Assembly (NCBI GenBank): GCA_012295275.1
Contig: CM022676.1
Coordinates: 13,830,379-13,894,378 of the forward strand
DNA length: 64,000 bases
Source of the DNA: Chrysomallon squamiferum
Taxonomy: Eukaryota > Mollusca > Gastropoda > Neomphalida > Peltospiridae
Reading direction: 5' to 3'
Within the stretch, counting starts at the first letter, position 1; the number at the start of each line of letters is the position of its first letter. Shown in pieces: positions 1 to 13,163 of the stretch. The notes under the pieces are model-generated. The model was given only the letters and a program-made list of their open reading frames with translations. It searched no databases and was not told the origin of the DNA. The translations under genes were made by a program, and so were the position numbers.

Positions 1-110
1 CAGACAGAACCCAGCTTGAATCCATCCCCAGAGATGTTGCTGTGTTCTGGTGGGTTGCTTCGAGCATATTCAAGTCCACAAACAGAGTTCAGCAGCTGCA
101 GTTGTCAGTG
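1..110 (+). other. possible coding exon at window edge
   Basis: The first ~110 bases are less AT-rich than what follows and are open in frames 1 and 3, ending at a usable GT (111-112, followed by aatatt). Frame 1 gives a proline- and serine-rich stretch resembling a cytoplasmic tail. Its end phase does not match the exon at 645, so another exon would be needed between them. No family recognised. Confidence 0.2.
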
Positions 111-254
111 GTAATATTTTTACTCATAGTTTTAATATGTTAATGATGCACAACACAACTGAGAGGTAAGCTGCTCAGTTGTTAGTGGTAATATTTTTAC
201 TCATAGTTTTAATATGTTAATGATACGCAACACAACTGAGAGGTAAGCTGCTTT
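101..254. repeat. 77-bp tandem duplication (2 copies)
   Basis: Positions 101-177 are repeated almost exactly at 178-254. Both copies contain the same gtaatattttt stretch and the same gaggtaagctgct stretch. The second is a donor-like site. Confidence 0.85.
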
Positions 255-644
255 CTCAAATGTTTTCATTAATACAGCATCTAGGCTTTTAAAGCAATCT
301 GTGTTAAAAGGTGAATATAAACATGATATGAGACATTAAACTCAAAAGATGATTGTCTTCGTATACTTATTTTTTATTTTTGGTTATTTTTATTTTTATT
401 TTTATTTACTTTTTTGTTTAACTATAGATAGATAGATATAAAGATATCATATATGTTTTATTATTATTTTACATCTCATTTGGTTGTTCTTTCTTTATAA
501 TTAATTTGTATATTTATTTTTACTTTTTTTTATTCTTTTTACTTTTAATTATATATTTAATAAGAAAAAATTGTTGTTTTATTTTATTTATTTATTTTTT
601 GAATTCCTTCAGAATCAGTGATATAAATAATTTGTCTTTGTTAG

Positions 645-760
645 AATCCAGTGTCAGATCAGCCCAGGAGACAGTCTACTACTCTGAGCTGACAACAAAA
701 ACAGAGGAAGAATTTTCTGTGAAACATCCAGTCAGATGTGAGAAGTCAGCCATTGATTAG
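645..760 (+). CDS. terminal exon of a receptor-like gene, cytoplasmic tail with ITIM-like motif (partial)
   Basis: A pyrimidine-rich acceptor (tttgtctttgttag) precedes 116 nt of open frame. It enters in phase 1 and ends at TAG (758-760), coding for 38 residues. The peptide is hydrophilic and acidic and contains TVYYSEL, which fits the ITIM-type consensus [SIVL]xYxx[ILV] with VxYxxL. Phase 1 entry matches the symmetrical phase 1-1 Ig and FN3 exons in the rest of the window, so this may be the tail of an upstream paralogue whose ectodomain lies outside the window. Known: such motifs recruit SH2 phosphatases in immune receptors. Inferred: its role here. The link to any ectodomain is not seen. 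Confidence 0.45.
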
Positions 761-3700
761 GAAGTGACTTTAGATGTAGTAACTTAGACAGTCATATTAA
801 TATTTTAAGTGATACATTAGTATATTGAAGACTAAAAAAGTGAACGTTACTTTATAAAAATGTTAAGATTTTGCCAATTTTGAGTTTATTGATCCCAGTG
901 TTTCTTAGTTTATAAAGAGCATACATTTAGATTAAGTAAGTGGAATACACACGTACACAGTCATGTTAGCACTTTCAATGTTATCTTAGTATATTGTTAT
1001 CAAAAAAGTGAATGATACTTCATAAAATTGTTCAGATTTTCGCCAGTTTTGACTGTATTAATATCAGTGTTTATTAGTTTATAAAGTAACAGAATTTCCC
1101 CTAATTATATAATACAGCTTCTAAACAACCCATGGACGTCTACATACTCTCTGCTATTTAGTTTTTATGTAGTACCCCCATTACCTGACATTAATTAGCT
1201 AAACATATAAATATGAATTTATAAACATGATTATATACGATACTAAATAAATATTACCGTATTATAATAATAAACAAATATAAATTGTATTAGTCATTCT
1301 GCTTTAAAAGGGCACATCAAAACAATCTCATATGAAAATTCCTGGACCAATCGGGCATGAACTGCCCCTTTATTGGAACACGGGATTTCGTTCCCAACTC
1401 TGACTGTTGATCTTTAGCAGTGACCCGCACTGATTTGCTGGATTTCTGTTCCAGTATACCGAGGACATGATCAGCAAGACACTTTTCACAATGCTTAACT
1501 TAAGAGACTTTTGTTTATTTATTTATTTATTTATTATTTTATTATTTTATTATTTTTTTCTTTTCCTTTTATAAATAAATCGTTTTCGCCTTGGACGTAT
1601 TTTCTAATTTTTAAACATGAACAACCTAACGACATCTATCTGAATCTGTATGTTTTGGCGGGTAAGAAAAGAAGAAAGACATGTCGTTTCATTCCCTGTG
1701 TTAGAGTCAACGATTCTTTGTTAACATTAAAGAAAGAGACAAGATGCCAAGTTAATTTTGGTCACTAATTTCTTCTTTAAGTGCTGTTATCGAATTCTAG
1801 ATAATCCTGTGGTTTAAATGTGTTATCTTTCTACAGTAATAATTAAGTAAGTCAGATGAAGATGTGAGTGTATTATATTATCACGTAACAAGTTTAAAAA
1901 ATACTTAGTTTGAACAGTGATGTAGAGATGATTACTCAAACTGTTTTACCAAATTTACAACTCCATGGTCTATTATCTGCTCTGTTGATATCACTGATGT
2001 TCAATGTATAATCTTGTTAATCAGAAATATATTTTTATCCAAAATTATATTTTTAAGAGTGTGGATTTTGATTGTGCTCATAGTTCTAACTGGAGCCCTG
2101 AATTAATACAATTAATCCATAGCTAAATGAACTAATTTTATGACAAATACATTGTATAGACTAGATTTATATACCAAAATGAATTGAATACGTATATTTC
2201 CAGTGGCTTCTTCTAATGCTTTAGAATATATTTGTGATTATAACTCAGGTGAGACACTGAAAAAGACAAAGAAACTAATAAGACAAACACATCGAGAACA
2301 ATACTAGAACCAGCAGCAACGACAAAATGTATAAATACTAATAATCAGTGTAGATAACAAGATGAAGATGATGATGATGATGATATTGAAATAAAATTAA
2401 TCATCACATAATATAATCTGGAAATGTGTTGCACCTAAAACTATAAATAGTAAACAACAACGACGATGTTCATAAAATCAACGACAGCAATGACAAACAT
2501 TTTTATACTTTTCCTTGTACTACTTGTGATAACAGTAGAATAAATAGAACAGTACTAATAGCTAAAAACGTTTCAGTAACAGTAGTAATAGTAATGCCTG
2601 CAATAATAGTACTTGTACTAGTAATAGTAGTAATAGTCGTAAAAGTAGTTGAACAAATAACAATATTAGTAACAGGATTTGTGTCATTTGAAATAGTAGG
2701 AACAGAATAAGTGGTAATAACAATAGAACCAGTATTAATATTATCGTTAATAATAAAACAGCAGAAACAGTAAAAGAGGTATTAAAATTAGTAGATGTAG
2801 TTGTAGTAAAATAGTAGGAACACTGTCAAAAGTATTAGCAATATCTGTACAAATAGTAGTAGTTATAGGAGTACTAAAGTAAACCTAGGTAGTAGTTGTT
2901 GCGGTAATACTGATTTAGACACATCACATTCTTTTTTCATAGTGTCATTAATCCTCACATTTTAAACATTAACTGAAGCAAACACAGATTACAACTTTCA
3001 GTAAGACACATGAAACAAGAGAAAAAAAACATGTAAAATAAAAAAAATCTAAGTCAAAATGAAATACAGTATTTTTAATGGCAAAATCACATCAAAATGC
3101 TGAGATGCTGCTGAAAGCTAATTTAAAGGCAACTTTCTTGTCACACAGAATGAAAGTAACAAAAAGGGCTGAATATATATATATATATATATATTTGTCA
3201 TCTTTCACTTCCTTGTCTGTGATCTGCAAGAATTATTACGATTAAAACTTGGAAAGTGAAACAGGATTCGGTGTATACAAAAATGTTTGTGTTGTTTTAA
3301 TGAGTCTCTGTATCTGTGTGCGCATGTGTGTATGTATGTGTTGTACATGTGTGTATTTGCGTGTATGTGTGTATATGTGAGTATATGTACCCGTGGACGT
3401 GTGTAAGTGTGAGTTTGTATATTTGTGTGTTTGTATTTGCATGTATGATAATTGTTATTAATTTGGCTTTAAGAGATATAGAAAATTAAATACATAAAGA
3501 TATGCTGAACAAATTGAAATTGAGGAGAGAGAACATGCTTAATATACTGTTTTGCTTATTTCACTTTGTATATTAATTCATTCTTTAAAACACTGAGTTA
3601 AAGTAAAACTTACGGAGATATATCTACGATGATGTACAGTTGATTTATGTAGCCTTGTTTTCACTATAAGCAAGCCTTCGATTCACTGCAAAGTTTTTGC

Positions 3701-5592
3701 ATGTGTATATATAAAACCTTATAGCATGTGCATAGGGAAATCGCCGTAAAAGAAGTGGCTCTATTTAAAATTATTTTATTTCTGTGCTGTTTATATGTTT
3801 AATAGCTCGCAGGCTGCATGTTTTATTACATATAATCTGACTGTATATAATATGAATCGTGTTTTGCCGATCTCTATCAGACAGGCGACTGTTTTGCTTT
3901 CAAAATTCTTGCGAGAACGGCGAATTAAGAATCCTTAATCCTAAACTATACTAGATAACGGAATAATGTACTTAGAGGTATTGGTAGAAAGGAGAATTAA
4001 AAGCTAATGATTTTCGTAAATATCATAAAATCATTATTTGTGTTTATTGATAAGCCCCATCAGCAAATTTCAATAATGGTCAGATGAGAGATATCATACG
4101 TATCACACCTTTAGTACATGAAATGCTGGTAGTTTTGTTTTTTGTAGTAATAGTTATATTTGTAAACTGTGTTTGTGCAAAGTAAAATCTTGGTTTTGTA
4201 ATTCCTTTCAAGGTAATACTTAACATAAAACCCCAACATTTTAAAGAACCCTCACTGGATGTTACTGATGACATGACATTTTCCTTCTAAATCAACCAAA
4301 AAATAATACTGATTAAATCATTCTTTTTTTAGATGTTTAAAGTAGCCTCTCTGAATAAGTTAATGCATGTTTAGCAACATGATCCAGTCATTGTAACGTT
4401 TTGCTTCACTTCTTTCCGTGTCATCAGTCACATCCGATCACACTGATGTTGCTTTTTAAATAATGACCTCTTATCAGCAACAAATGGTTTCAAAATATCT
4501 TCTACTTCTAAAATTTATGAACAATAAAAGTAAGACTTTCCATTAATATTAGAATTTCCACTTAAAAATAATTTTCAAAATAGTTCCTATGTGTCACATG
4601 TCAAGGCTCAGCTTTTGAGAATGGGTTATTATATATATGTGTGTATGTGTGTAAGCACGCGCGCATTCGTGTGTGTTTCCTGCATGAACTCACCTCCTGT
4701 ATTTGCTGTTCAGAAAATAAATATGAATAACGAATGACCGACTGACACCACTTGCTTTGTTTTATTCCTGACAAAATTTCTGTAATGATTAGAATGTAGC
4801 TTACAGTGCACTACACGTTACACACATATCAGTAACACCATCAATGTCTTTATGTTTTACACTGTGTGGATAAAAAGAAACACATTATTATTATTATTAT
4901 TATTATTATGATTATCATCATCATCATTGTTATTATTATTGTTGTTGTTGTTATTATTGTTATTATTATTAGAACTATTTGATATTAAAAACAATGACAA
5001 TGGAAAGTAATTTTATTTTGTACTGTAGCGTTTAAAATCATCACGATACGAACGAGTGAACTGAAAGATCATGAAAAGCAGCGAAGCAATAATTTCCATT
5101 ATTCATACTGGCTTGTAGGACGTTTTTATAGTCATGATTGACAAAACATTAATTCAAGATATCAATAAGCGGCGTAAATCTACAGAAAACAATTTTAAGA
5201 TACTGAAAGAAAAGATGTACATTGTTTCCAAGGGCTGTCTTTAATTTTACAAAAGCTGTGTTAATGTATAAAACACGATAAGTATTCTCATTTTAGAGTA
5301 TATATATATACACACGCACGCACACACACATATATAGACTACATTCATAATTCAGATGCACACATAAAAACCCACACAAAGATGGACACTATGACGAAGA
5401 TAAATAATCTCGTCTTCAGTTAACGCAAAACCCGATTATCTATAAAACTGTGATTCATTAGAGACATTTGTTTTACGTATACAAACATAAAGTATTTTAG
5501 TAAAATAATATTTTTTTCATATCTAAACTTGAGATTATCTACTTTTATATATGAGATACATAATTATTATTATTATGATTATGATGATGATG

Positions 5593-5676
<84 letters not shown>

Positions 5677-5680
5677 TTTA

Positions 5681-5711
<31 letters not shown>

Positions 5712-5835
5712 TTTATTTAAATTTTAAAGTTACATCAGTTGCCGGCTAGGGTACAGCCAGTTTTGACTGATAAACTAAAACAGCTTTGAAATTTGTTAAC
5801 CCGCGTGGCTTAGCTTTTATCTTTGATTCCTCGGT
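761..5835. other. no gene recognised; AT-rich with microsatellites
   Basis: Long AT-rich stretch with interspersed AGT/AAT trinucleotide-like runs (2560-2900), a TG-rich run (3290-3440), a (TA)n run near 3173-3195, ATT runs near 4886-4970 and a long (ATT)n at 5563-5680. A less AT-rich patch at 1340-1490 has short open segments on the minus strand but no convincing splice structure. Confidence 0.6.
5563..5720. repeat. (ATT)n followed by (TTTTTA)n microsatellite
   Basis: Uninterrupted ATT repeat followed by TTTTTA units. The long tyrosine run it would encode is an artefact of the repeat. Confidence 0.95.
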
Positions 5836-6035
5836 TCAGACGAAGTTGAGGTTCATGTTGTGTTTCGGGAAGCTACAAGTGAGCTGTTGCACGTGACAGC
5901 GGTTCCGTTTGATGGACACAAGGGCACGTGAGAGAATTTCAAACTTTGGCCTTGCTTTGAAAAGCGTTTCGCGGCGGTATCTATAAGAGACTTGTCTAAC
6001 CTTGTCATCAGGCAGAGTAATCTTTGTCTGTGTAT
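5836..6035 (-). CDS. probable terminal exon of an unidentified gene
   Basis: On the minus strand a good acceptor (gcaattactttcag) precedes 200 nt that enter in phase 1 and stay open to TGA (5836-5838), giving 65 residues. Base composition is clearly less AT-rich than the surroundings and codon use looks coding-like. The peptide is basic (SYRYRRETLFKARPKFE, SIKRNR) with two cysteines. I do not recognise a domain. The opposite strand is also open for part of the interval but has a stop in the middle. Upstream exons were not identified; the BTB gene on the same strand ends with its own stop at 7940, so this is not simply its continuation. Confidence 0.35.
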
Positions 6036-6065
6036 CTGAAAGTAATTGCAAATATAGAGTATATA

Positions 6066-6066
<1 letters not shown>

Positions 6067-6131
<65 letters not shown>
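6067..6131. repeat. (GT)n microsatellite
   Basis: Perfect GT dinucleotide run. Confidence 0.97.
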
Positions 6132-6133
<2 letters not shown>

Positions 6134-6474
6134 CTCGGGTGCGCGCGTTAACCTAATAACTTGATTCTCCCGTGACAGATGCCGGCATTAATTATTTTAA
6201 CTGATGTTTCCACAAAATCGTAAATCATGTAGTTGCGATTATTATACTTCATAATATTACAAGACATATGCTATATAAAAGTAAATAACTCAAACTGTAC
6301 CCTTGTTCATGTGTTATTTACCTAGTTGATACATATGTGTGTGTTTGAGTGTGCGTGTATATGTGTGTCACGGTGTCAATGCTTGATGTGCTCGTTATGA
6401 TATCTAGGGGATTAGAACACTATGACGTGTTAAATAGTAACAGTATTATATAATACCGACCACTTTAAGCATTG

Positions 6475-6475
<1 letters not shown>

Positions 6476-6544
<69 letters not shown>
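6476..6544. repeat. (CA)n microsatellite
   Basis: Perfect CA dinucleotide run. Confidence 0.97.
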
Positions 6545-6547
<3 letters not shown>

Positions 6548-6962
6548 GTATGTATGGGATTATGTACGTATGTATGTTTATTTTTTGCCATGTAAACCTG
6601 ACATTACTTTTTGCATTGTTTTTTTTCCCATATTAAAGATATTGATCTGTTATCAACAAAACATTATTTTTATTTACCTCGACTGTGACTGTGTCCGCAC
6701 AATCTGTTATAAAAAGCAGTACTAATCTATAATTCTTAAAGTAATTAATTCAATAAACGTAACAGAGTGCACCGTATTAAAGTGTGTTTCTGTGATGATA
6801 TAATTTAAAACAGTTTTTTATTTATTTATTTTCTTTTTAAATTATCTAATGATCTGTGTTAGTGAAAGTTTAGGCAAGTTAATATAAATATCTCACTCTT
6901 GAACAGAAATTAGAAGAAGAGGAACGCCATACGACAATTACCAAGTACATTTTTCCTTTATT

Positions 6963-7066
<104 letters not shown>

Positions 7067-7939
7067 GATGTGTTGTTGTTAAACACAGACTGAGAACAGA
7101 ATACAGATATCAAGTGTAGTTATAGGATCTGCTCTGTCTAGTATCTGTTTGTTTATTTCCTAATCTAACCAGTACTCCAACCAAAATATTATGTAACAAA
7201 TGTTAAATGTTAACATAACAGTAGAAAAAGCCAGTACATAGGCAAATTTTAACCTGGAATCCTGTCTCAGGACATGACTTATTATTCTACAGGTTTGTCT
7301 ATTACACAGTTTCTGCAGAAAAGAAAGAAAAATATAACAAAACAAAACAAAAATGAATAATAATACTTCATACATTTATTTGTTTATCTATATGGTTCAT
7401 TTGTTTACATTTTAACCAGAAATTAAATAAAAAATAAACCAACTGAACATCCAGAAAAAACCCAGAGAAAAACCCAGGAAAAAGCAAAGAAGATATTTAT
7501 GAATCTGCGTTTTATTTATTTATATATCATACAAACATAAATGAACAGACATACACTTCATAATATTATGTTAGAAAATATTAAAAATATTATAATTTAC
7601 TTATATTTTTCATATCTATCTTAACACAAGAAAATGGATAAACAAATCAAATAACAGTTCTTACTGTGATGTCCAACAATCAGTAGATACATAATATATC
7701 TACATCAATCACTTAATAAAAAATGCATAAAGAACAACAACAGCAATGACAATAATAAAGCAATCGGATATTTATGTACACTATAGACAGATAATCCATT
7801 ACAAAGTTTCAAATCAAATGTATGACGTCATCCCTGCTATTGGAATACATCAGAAATAAAAAACGTAAATAAATAAATAAAACTAAAAATATTACCCCAG
7901 TGATGACTAACACTGACAATATTTGAACGATGTTGTTTT

Positions 7940-9537
7940 TTACACTGAAAATAACAAAGCAGGTATTTGTCCTGTCTTCACATGCGTACGAAGTTCTCCG
8001 CGACTGTGTTTAGATCTCTTTGACTCAGAAAATCTACAAACAAAAGAGTCTACAACAATTTCAGATTTACCTTCAACTCCAAGCTCTGTGTATCCTTCCT
8101 CAATATTAACAAACAAGCTGTAGTCAGTGTCTTTGGTAATCTTCACAGGACATCTGAACATGACGTCATACACGTCAGACACATGTTTATATCTCTGGCC
8201 CAGTGTAGATCCGTTCATTATTTTGTCTGTTCTTGTGTCAGTGACGAAGGCGCTGACGTCGTAGATACGCGTTTCAGAGACGCCGTACAACTGAAATCCG
8301 CGCAGAAAAGCGTTTTTGTTGACACAGAAAGTAATGGCGTCAAATTCTTTACCAGAATATCGCAGATAGTATCTACGTAGTCTAACTAGCCGGTTTATTG
8401 TAATCTGTTTTCCACGACTCACTCCAGTTTTCATATTCCAGTTAAAAGGTGAAACATTTTCATCACTCTTCATCCAGTGTTTGAAAATCTTCTTTTGTTT
8501 TGTTTTAGTTCTCATGTTTGAGTTAAATGGTGGAACATCTTCATCTGAATAAAGGAAATATTTGAAAATTATGCATACTTCTTTCTCAGTGAGTATGTTA
8601 GTGGGTCTGACCTGTTTTACAAAATACGTCTGATCGAGTAATGGACACCGCACGTGATTCACTGCCTCTCCCAGTACTTCACGTCTGTTTTCTCCACTTC
8701 TTTGCTTTCCCTCTGCCCTGCACGCGCTGTCAGCCCACTTCAAAGCGGCTTCAAAAACATTTTCCTCCTCTGCTGTCAGTTCGTCTGATCGTACGATCTC
8801 AACCAGACATTCGTGACAAAGATCGGTGACTTCATCTGACTTCAAAACTTCGTCGCCATTTTCCAGAATGTAGTCCAGAGCTTTCTTTCTTAGATCACGT
8901 TTATTAAACAGGTGAGCTGGTTCCAGCACGACGCATGCATTTTCTGACGACAACGACGACTCCAAATATTACACACACTGCTGTTCGAGTGTTGTGATGA
9001 AGTACTTACTCGACAGATACAGCAGACCGATGACATTGTTGCCTGTTAGGACGACGTCATCCGTATAAAGATATCTGTGTAAAATAATGATTAGTAAGAC
9101 TTATAAACGAGACATAATTATGAGAGCTTAAAAATAATTAGGCTACATTACTAACAGAAACTGTATTGTTATCAATTCCCGTTCCTCACTGTTTTCGTAC
9201 ATGTGTCTGTTAATGTGTGTGTGTGTTTCTGTGTGTGTTTATGTGTCTGAGTGTTTGTTTGTTTTGATTCGTTAACAAACCTTAAGAATTCAGTGAAAAT
9301 GTCTGGCTCCACATCAGGTATTATAATATCACTTTTTTCGCGAAGTTCTCCTGTGAACATCTTCTGGAAAACTTCGCTTCGTATGATGAGTATAAACTGA
9401 TGCGCTTCTATAGCCGTTTTGTGTTCTCCCACTAGAAATCTAACGTCGCTGTCTTTTCTAGTACGAAAAACGTGTTGAATCAATTTCATTATCTGTTTTC
9501 CTCTCTGCCCACTAGAGATTGCAGCTGAAGTTGCCAT
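7940..9537 (-). pseudogene. BTB-BACK-PHR protein (BTBD1/2/3/6-like), frame interrupted by one stop
   Basis: Two minus-strand exons: 9281-9537 (start ATG 9535-9537; donor after ..cttaag) and 7940-9074 (acceptor ttttacacag). The junction rebuilds an Arg codon and gives a 463-codon frame, close to BTBD family length. Order: BTB (residues ~18-120: DVRFLVG, AHQFIL, FQKMFTGEL, then LRYLYTDDV across the junction), BACK (~125-258: ALDYILENG, FEAALKWAD), and a C-terminal PHR domain (~325-463: FCVNKNAFLRGFQLYG, ending GQIPALLF). In the family these are adaptors for Cullin-3 ubiquitin ligases. A TAA at 8969-8971 (residue ~121) falls where relatives have a residue between CV and YLE. The gene is therefore a recent pseudogene, a sequence error, or bypasses the stop by removing 8944-9009. 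A ~27-residue tandem duplication lies between BACK and PHR. An acceptor-like site just upstream of the ATG suggests a 5' UTR intron. Confidence 0.8.
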
Positions 9538-9547
9538 GTTTTGACTA

Positions 9548-9553
9548 GAAGTA

Positions 9554-9636
<83 letters not shown>

Positions 9637-9660
9637 TAATGATAATAACAACAACAACAA
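9548..9660. repeat. (AAT)n microsatellite upstream of the BTB gene
   Basis: Long AAT run directly 5' of the BTB gene start. The duplicated unit begins just beyond it, at ~9690. Confidence 0.95.
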
Positions 9661-11360
9661 CAATCCTGTGGTATTTAGGATTTGTTAAATTTGTTAAATT
9701 CACTGTTAATACAGCGTCTGCTTATAAGTGCTGAAATAAACAGTAAAAATATGAAATTATTTACATTTGTCTACATTGTGAGCAGATAAATTATTTCTAT
9801 AACGACAATAAACATAAACTCGACACCAACAACCGAATTACTTCGAATAAACAAAAGAAAAAGGAAATAGAAACTAATACAAGTACATGACAGAATGTTA
9901 TTATTATTAAATTTTTTATGTGAACGTTCCAAACACCAGAACGACTACTAAAATTTCATTACAAAACCTTTCCAAGTCAGGACGTACGCAACGTTTTTTA
10001 ATGTCAATATGAAAAAGACATCACACTATACTGATCTATTTGTTAGAAATCTAGCTCAAACATATCTTAAAACTATAATCAAACTAAGAAAACTCAAATC
10101 GGTAAAACATAGTACAATATAAAATATCATACGCTTTCAGTATGGGCGACTCGTTTTACTTCTGCTTTGTGCACACGTGGCTGACGTCTTTGTCGTCGTC
10201 AAGTGTCACTTTGTCAGGTTTGAATGTCAGATTAAAGTAAACAAATCGTGCTAAGAGACATGTACACTGATCTTACACACATTTTCCCTCAAAGTAGATT
10301 AGATTAATTTAATGTTGTCCTGTTTGATTGCAGTGTTTACATCTGTGTTATGAAATGCGTATAATAATAATAAAAAATAATAATAAAAAACAGGGAAAAT
10401 AAGTAGAATTACCTATATATATATTTGCTTGTTGTTTAGTAATATTATTATTTACTTTTTTAAATATATTTCTATTTTCATTTGTTTATTATTTATTGTT
10501 TCTATGCAGGCGTGTAAATGTTTTATTTATTTTGTACTATTTACTATTTTATATATTTCTCTCTTTCTCTCTCTTATTAAGTTGACTTGGTACTAAAGTA
10601 ATCTTTATCTCTAGGTAATAAAATTTAGACAACTAAGTAAACTTTAGTGTTCACAAAACAGATTAGATTTCTCTGTCTCTATTTTAGTTGATTTTGTAAT
10701 AAAGTAATCTTTATCTAAGGGTACTTAATTTAGACAACTAAGTAAACTTTAGTCTTGATAAAACACATTAGTTGGTCATGTTGTCAGGAACACGTGTCTC
10801 AAAAAAATAGCTGAAGAGAGACGACAAACATGTCAAAACTTGTCGAAGAAATATTCAGTCTTTCAGTACAGAATCTAGTTATTCATATGGAAACAAATTT
10901 AAATAGATGAAGCACAGAAAATTTACAATAATAAACAATGAAAAATTTGATCACCAAAAATTAATGTTATAATTATCTGAATTTTATTTCAAATATTCTA
11001 AATTACATTAAACAAAATAATTTCTCTGTAACTAGTGTTATCTTGAGTACCAACTAAGATTAAAGATTTATTTCAGGAAGTGTTTTATCTGTGTCAGTCA
11101 CGCGGTCAGCAGGTTCTTGGAGAGAGAAATATTTGATATCAAAATGAGGTCTGTACTCTTATCAAGTCACTGTATTGTTAGAAAATTACTTATAACAGTG
11201 ACATTAGACATTCTGACTATTTTCTGTTGTCGTATAACTCATATAGACATGAAAATAAATCTTTCTTAAAAATAGTAATATTCAACTGTCTTGATGATTT
11301 TTTCGCAATCTGCAATAACTTTAGATTCTGCAAAAGGGGAAGTGATAGGGCTGCTTGATC

Positions 11361-11479
<119 letters not shown>

Positions 11480-12153
11480 GTCATAAGCAGTGGATATCTA
11501 AATAAAAACATGTACATAAATAAAACACCAGAAATTGGAATAATCAGCCAAGTCGTGAAGCCGCTTTGTCTCTCAAAGGCGAGGTGCGAGCAGTGTCACC
11601 AAAATTACAATAAAAGTAAACCTGAGCATGACGAGAAGTCTGACTTGCTTTTACAGATAGTTTCTTTGTTCATGACAGGACTGATGATTGTGTAACCAGA
11701 GCAATCTTCTGTTAATGATTCAAATCAAACCAGAAGCTGATTTTATTTGTTTCGAAAGTGTGTTAAATAACTGATTTCAGATTCTTTAATGTTATCTTTA
11801 TGGCCTAAACATGTAATGGAGATGACGTACATATATTAAGTTTTCTTGGCAACAGTAGTAGACATATATTTCAAAACTAATTATATATATATAACAATGT
11901 AATAATTACAGCTTTATTTGCCAATTAAATTTCTGTTATAAATATTTTCATTGGTTTTTGATTTGTTAGTGTTTATACTTTCTTGTTTTGATCTATTTAC
12001 AGTAATGAAAACATCGCTGGCCGTTTGTCGCATATAGAAATGAATCGTTGGTACTTTTCATTTTTCTGTTTTCATTTCCTCTCAAGACTTTTCAAATAAT
12101 GCTAGAGGTTCTTAATTACATTACTACACGTATTTTGTACCAATACTGCACGA

Positions 12154-12155
<2 letters not shown>

Positions 12156-12234
<79 letters not shown>

Positions 12235-12256
12235 AAAATAATAATAATAATAATAA
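12156..12256. repeat. (AAT)n microsatellite
   Basis: Long AAT run at the breakpoint region, much shorter in A''. A (TAAA)n run follows at 12404-12455. Confidence 0.9.
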
Positions 12257-12405
12257 ATTAAATTAAAATAAAATAATAAACACAATATAAAATACATTGT
12301 TGTTTCAAAACAGTTACTTAACTGAACATTTTTCTGATCGATAATTTCTTATAAACGAGTAATTTCTGTATAACTCTACTATTGATCACAGAGATCAGGG
12401 ATCTA

Positions 12406-12456
<51 letters not shown>

Positions 12457-12527
12457 AATGACATAAAGTAAAATGAAGTAATCAGATATAGCATAAGTTA
12501 TAAACGATACATTGAACTCTACAGATA

Positions 12528-12794
12528 CCGGACCAATTATCCGGCGTCCTGAAATCCCGAAAGACCAGAAGACCGGAACTTTTTCCAACGTAATTTTCAT
12601 ACTTTGCGCGCACGGGTTTTGTCCTCACCAGACTGTAACTTTTCTTTCGTTAATTTTCTTTCTTTCTTTATTTTTTAATTTATAAATATTTATGCCTAAT
12701 TCTTTGCGAATTTAGATGCCTTGGTACCAGAAAACAGGAAGATCCAGAAATTCGGAATGTCTCAGGCCCTAAGGGGTCCTGACAATTGGTCCGG
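12528..12794. mobile_element. MITE with CCGGACCAATT termini, TA-flanked (unit A copy)
   Basis: Left end CCGGACCAATTATCC and right end complement CCGGACCAATTGTCAGG form terminal inverted repeats flanked by TA. This is typical of the Tc1/mariner-pogo superfamily. At 267 bp it is ~60-65 bp shorter than the copies in A' and A'', having lost internal sequence. No coding capacity. Confidence 0.7.
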
Positions 12795-13163
12795 TACTTC
12801 TATTTAGGTGATAGTATTACAAATACTGCTACTGCAACTGCTACTACTACTACTAATAGAATAATTATTATTATTATAATGACGATACCATTATTATTTT
12901 TATTACTTCTTATTATTTTTTTGTATTTATTATTGGTGTTTTTAGTGTTGTTATTATTAAATATTCTTCGATATTTCTCATAAACCAGTGTGTTAGGTAT
13001 AAAACAAATAAAACAAATAAACTTAAAAAACCTCGTTTAAGTAAATTCACACAAAACATGTATAGCCTTGACAAAATAGATTACATGTTCATTAAGTCAG
13101 ATCTGATTTAAGCAAAGTAATAATAGTACGGCATATAGTAAATTACAATAAAATACAAAATAC

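Noticed and set aside
1340-1490. Less AT-rich patch with a short minus-strand frame
   Set aside because: No acceptor/donor pair or recognisable peptide; called as nothing.
3242-3442. Thr/His-rich minus-strand frame
   Set aside because: Product of a TG/TATG-rich simple sequence.
5529-5720. Poly-tyrosine, poly-asparagine and poly-isoleucine open frames (also at 12156, 22798, 39967)
   Set aside because: They are translations of ATT/AAT microsatellites with no coding context.
7923-8829. Plus-strand frames over the BTB gene
   Set aside because: They are shadows of the minus-strand BACK and PHR coding sequence.
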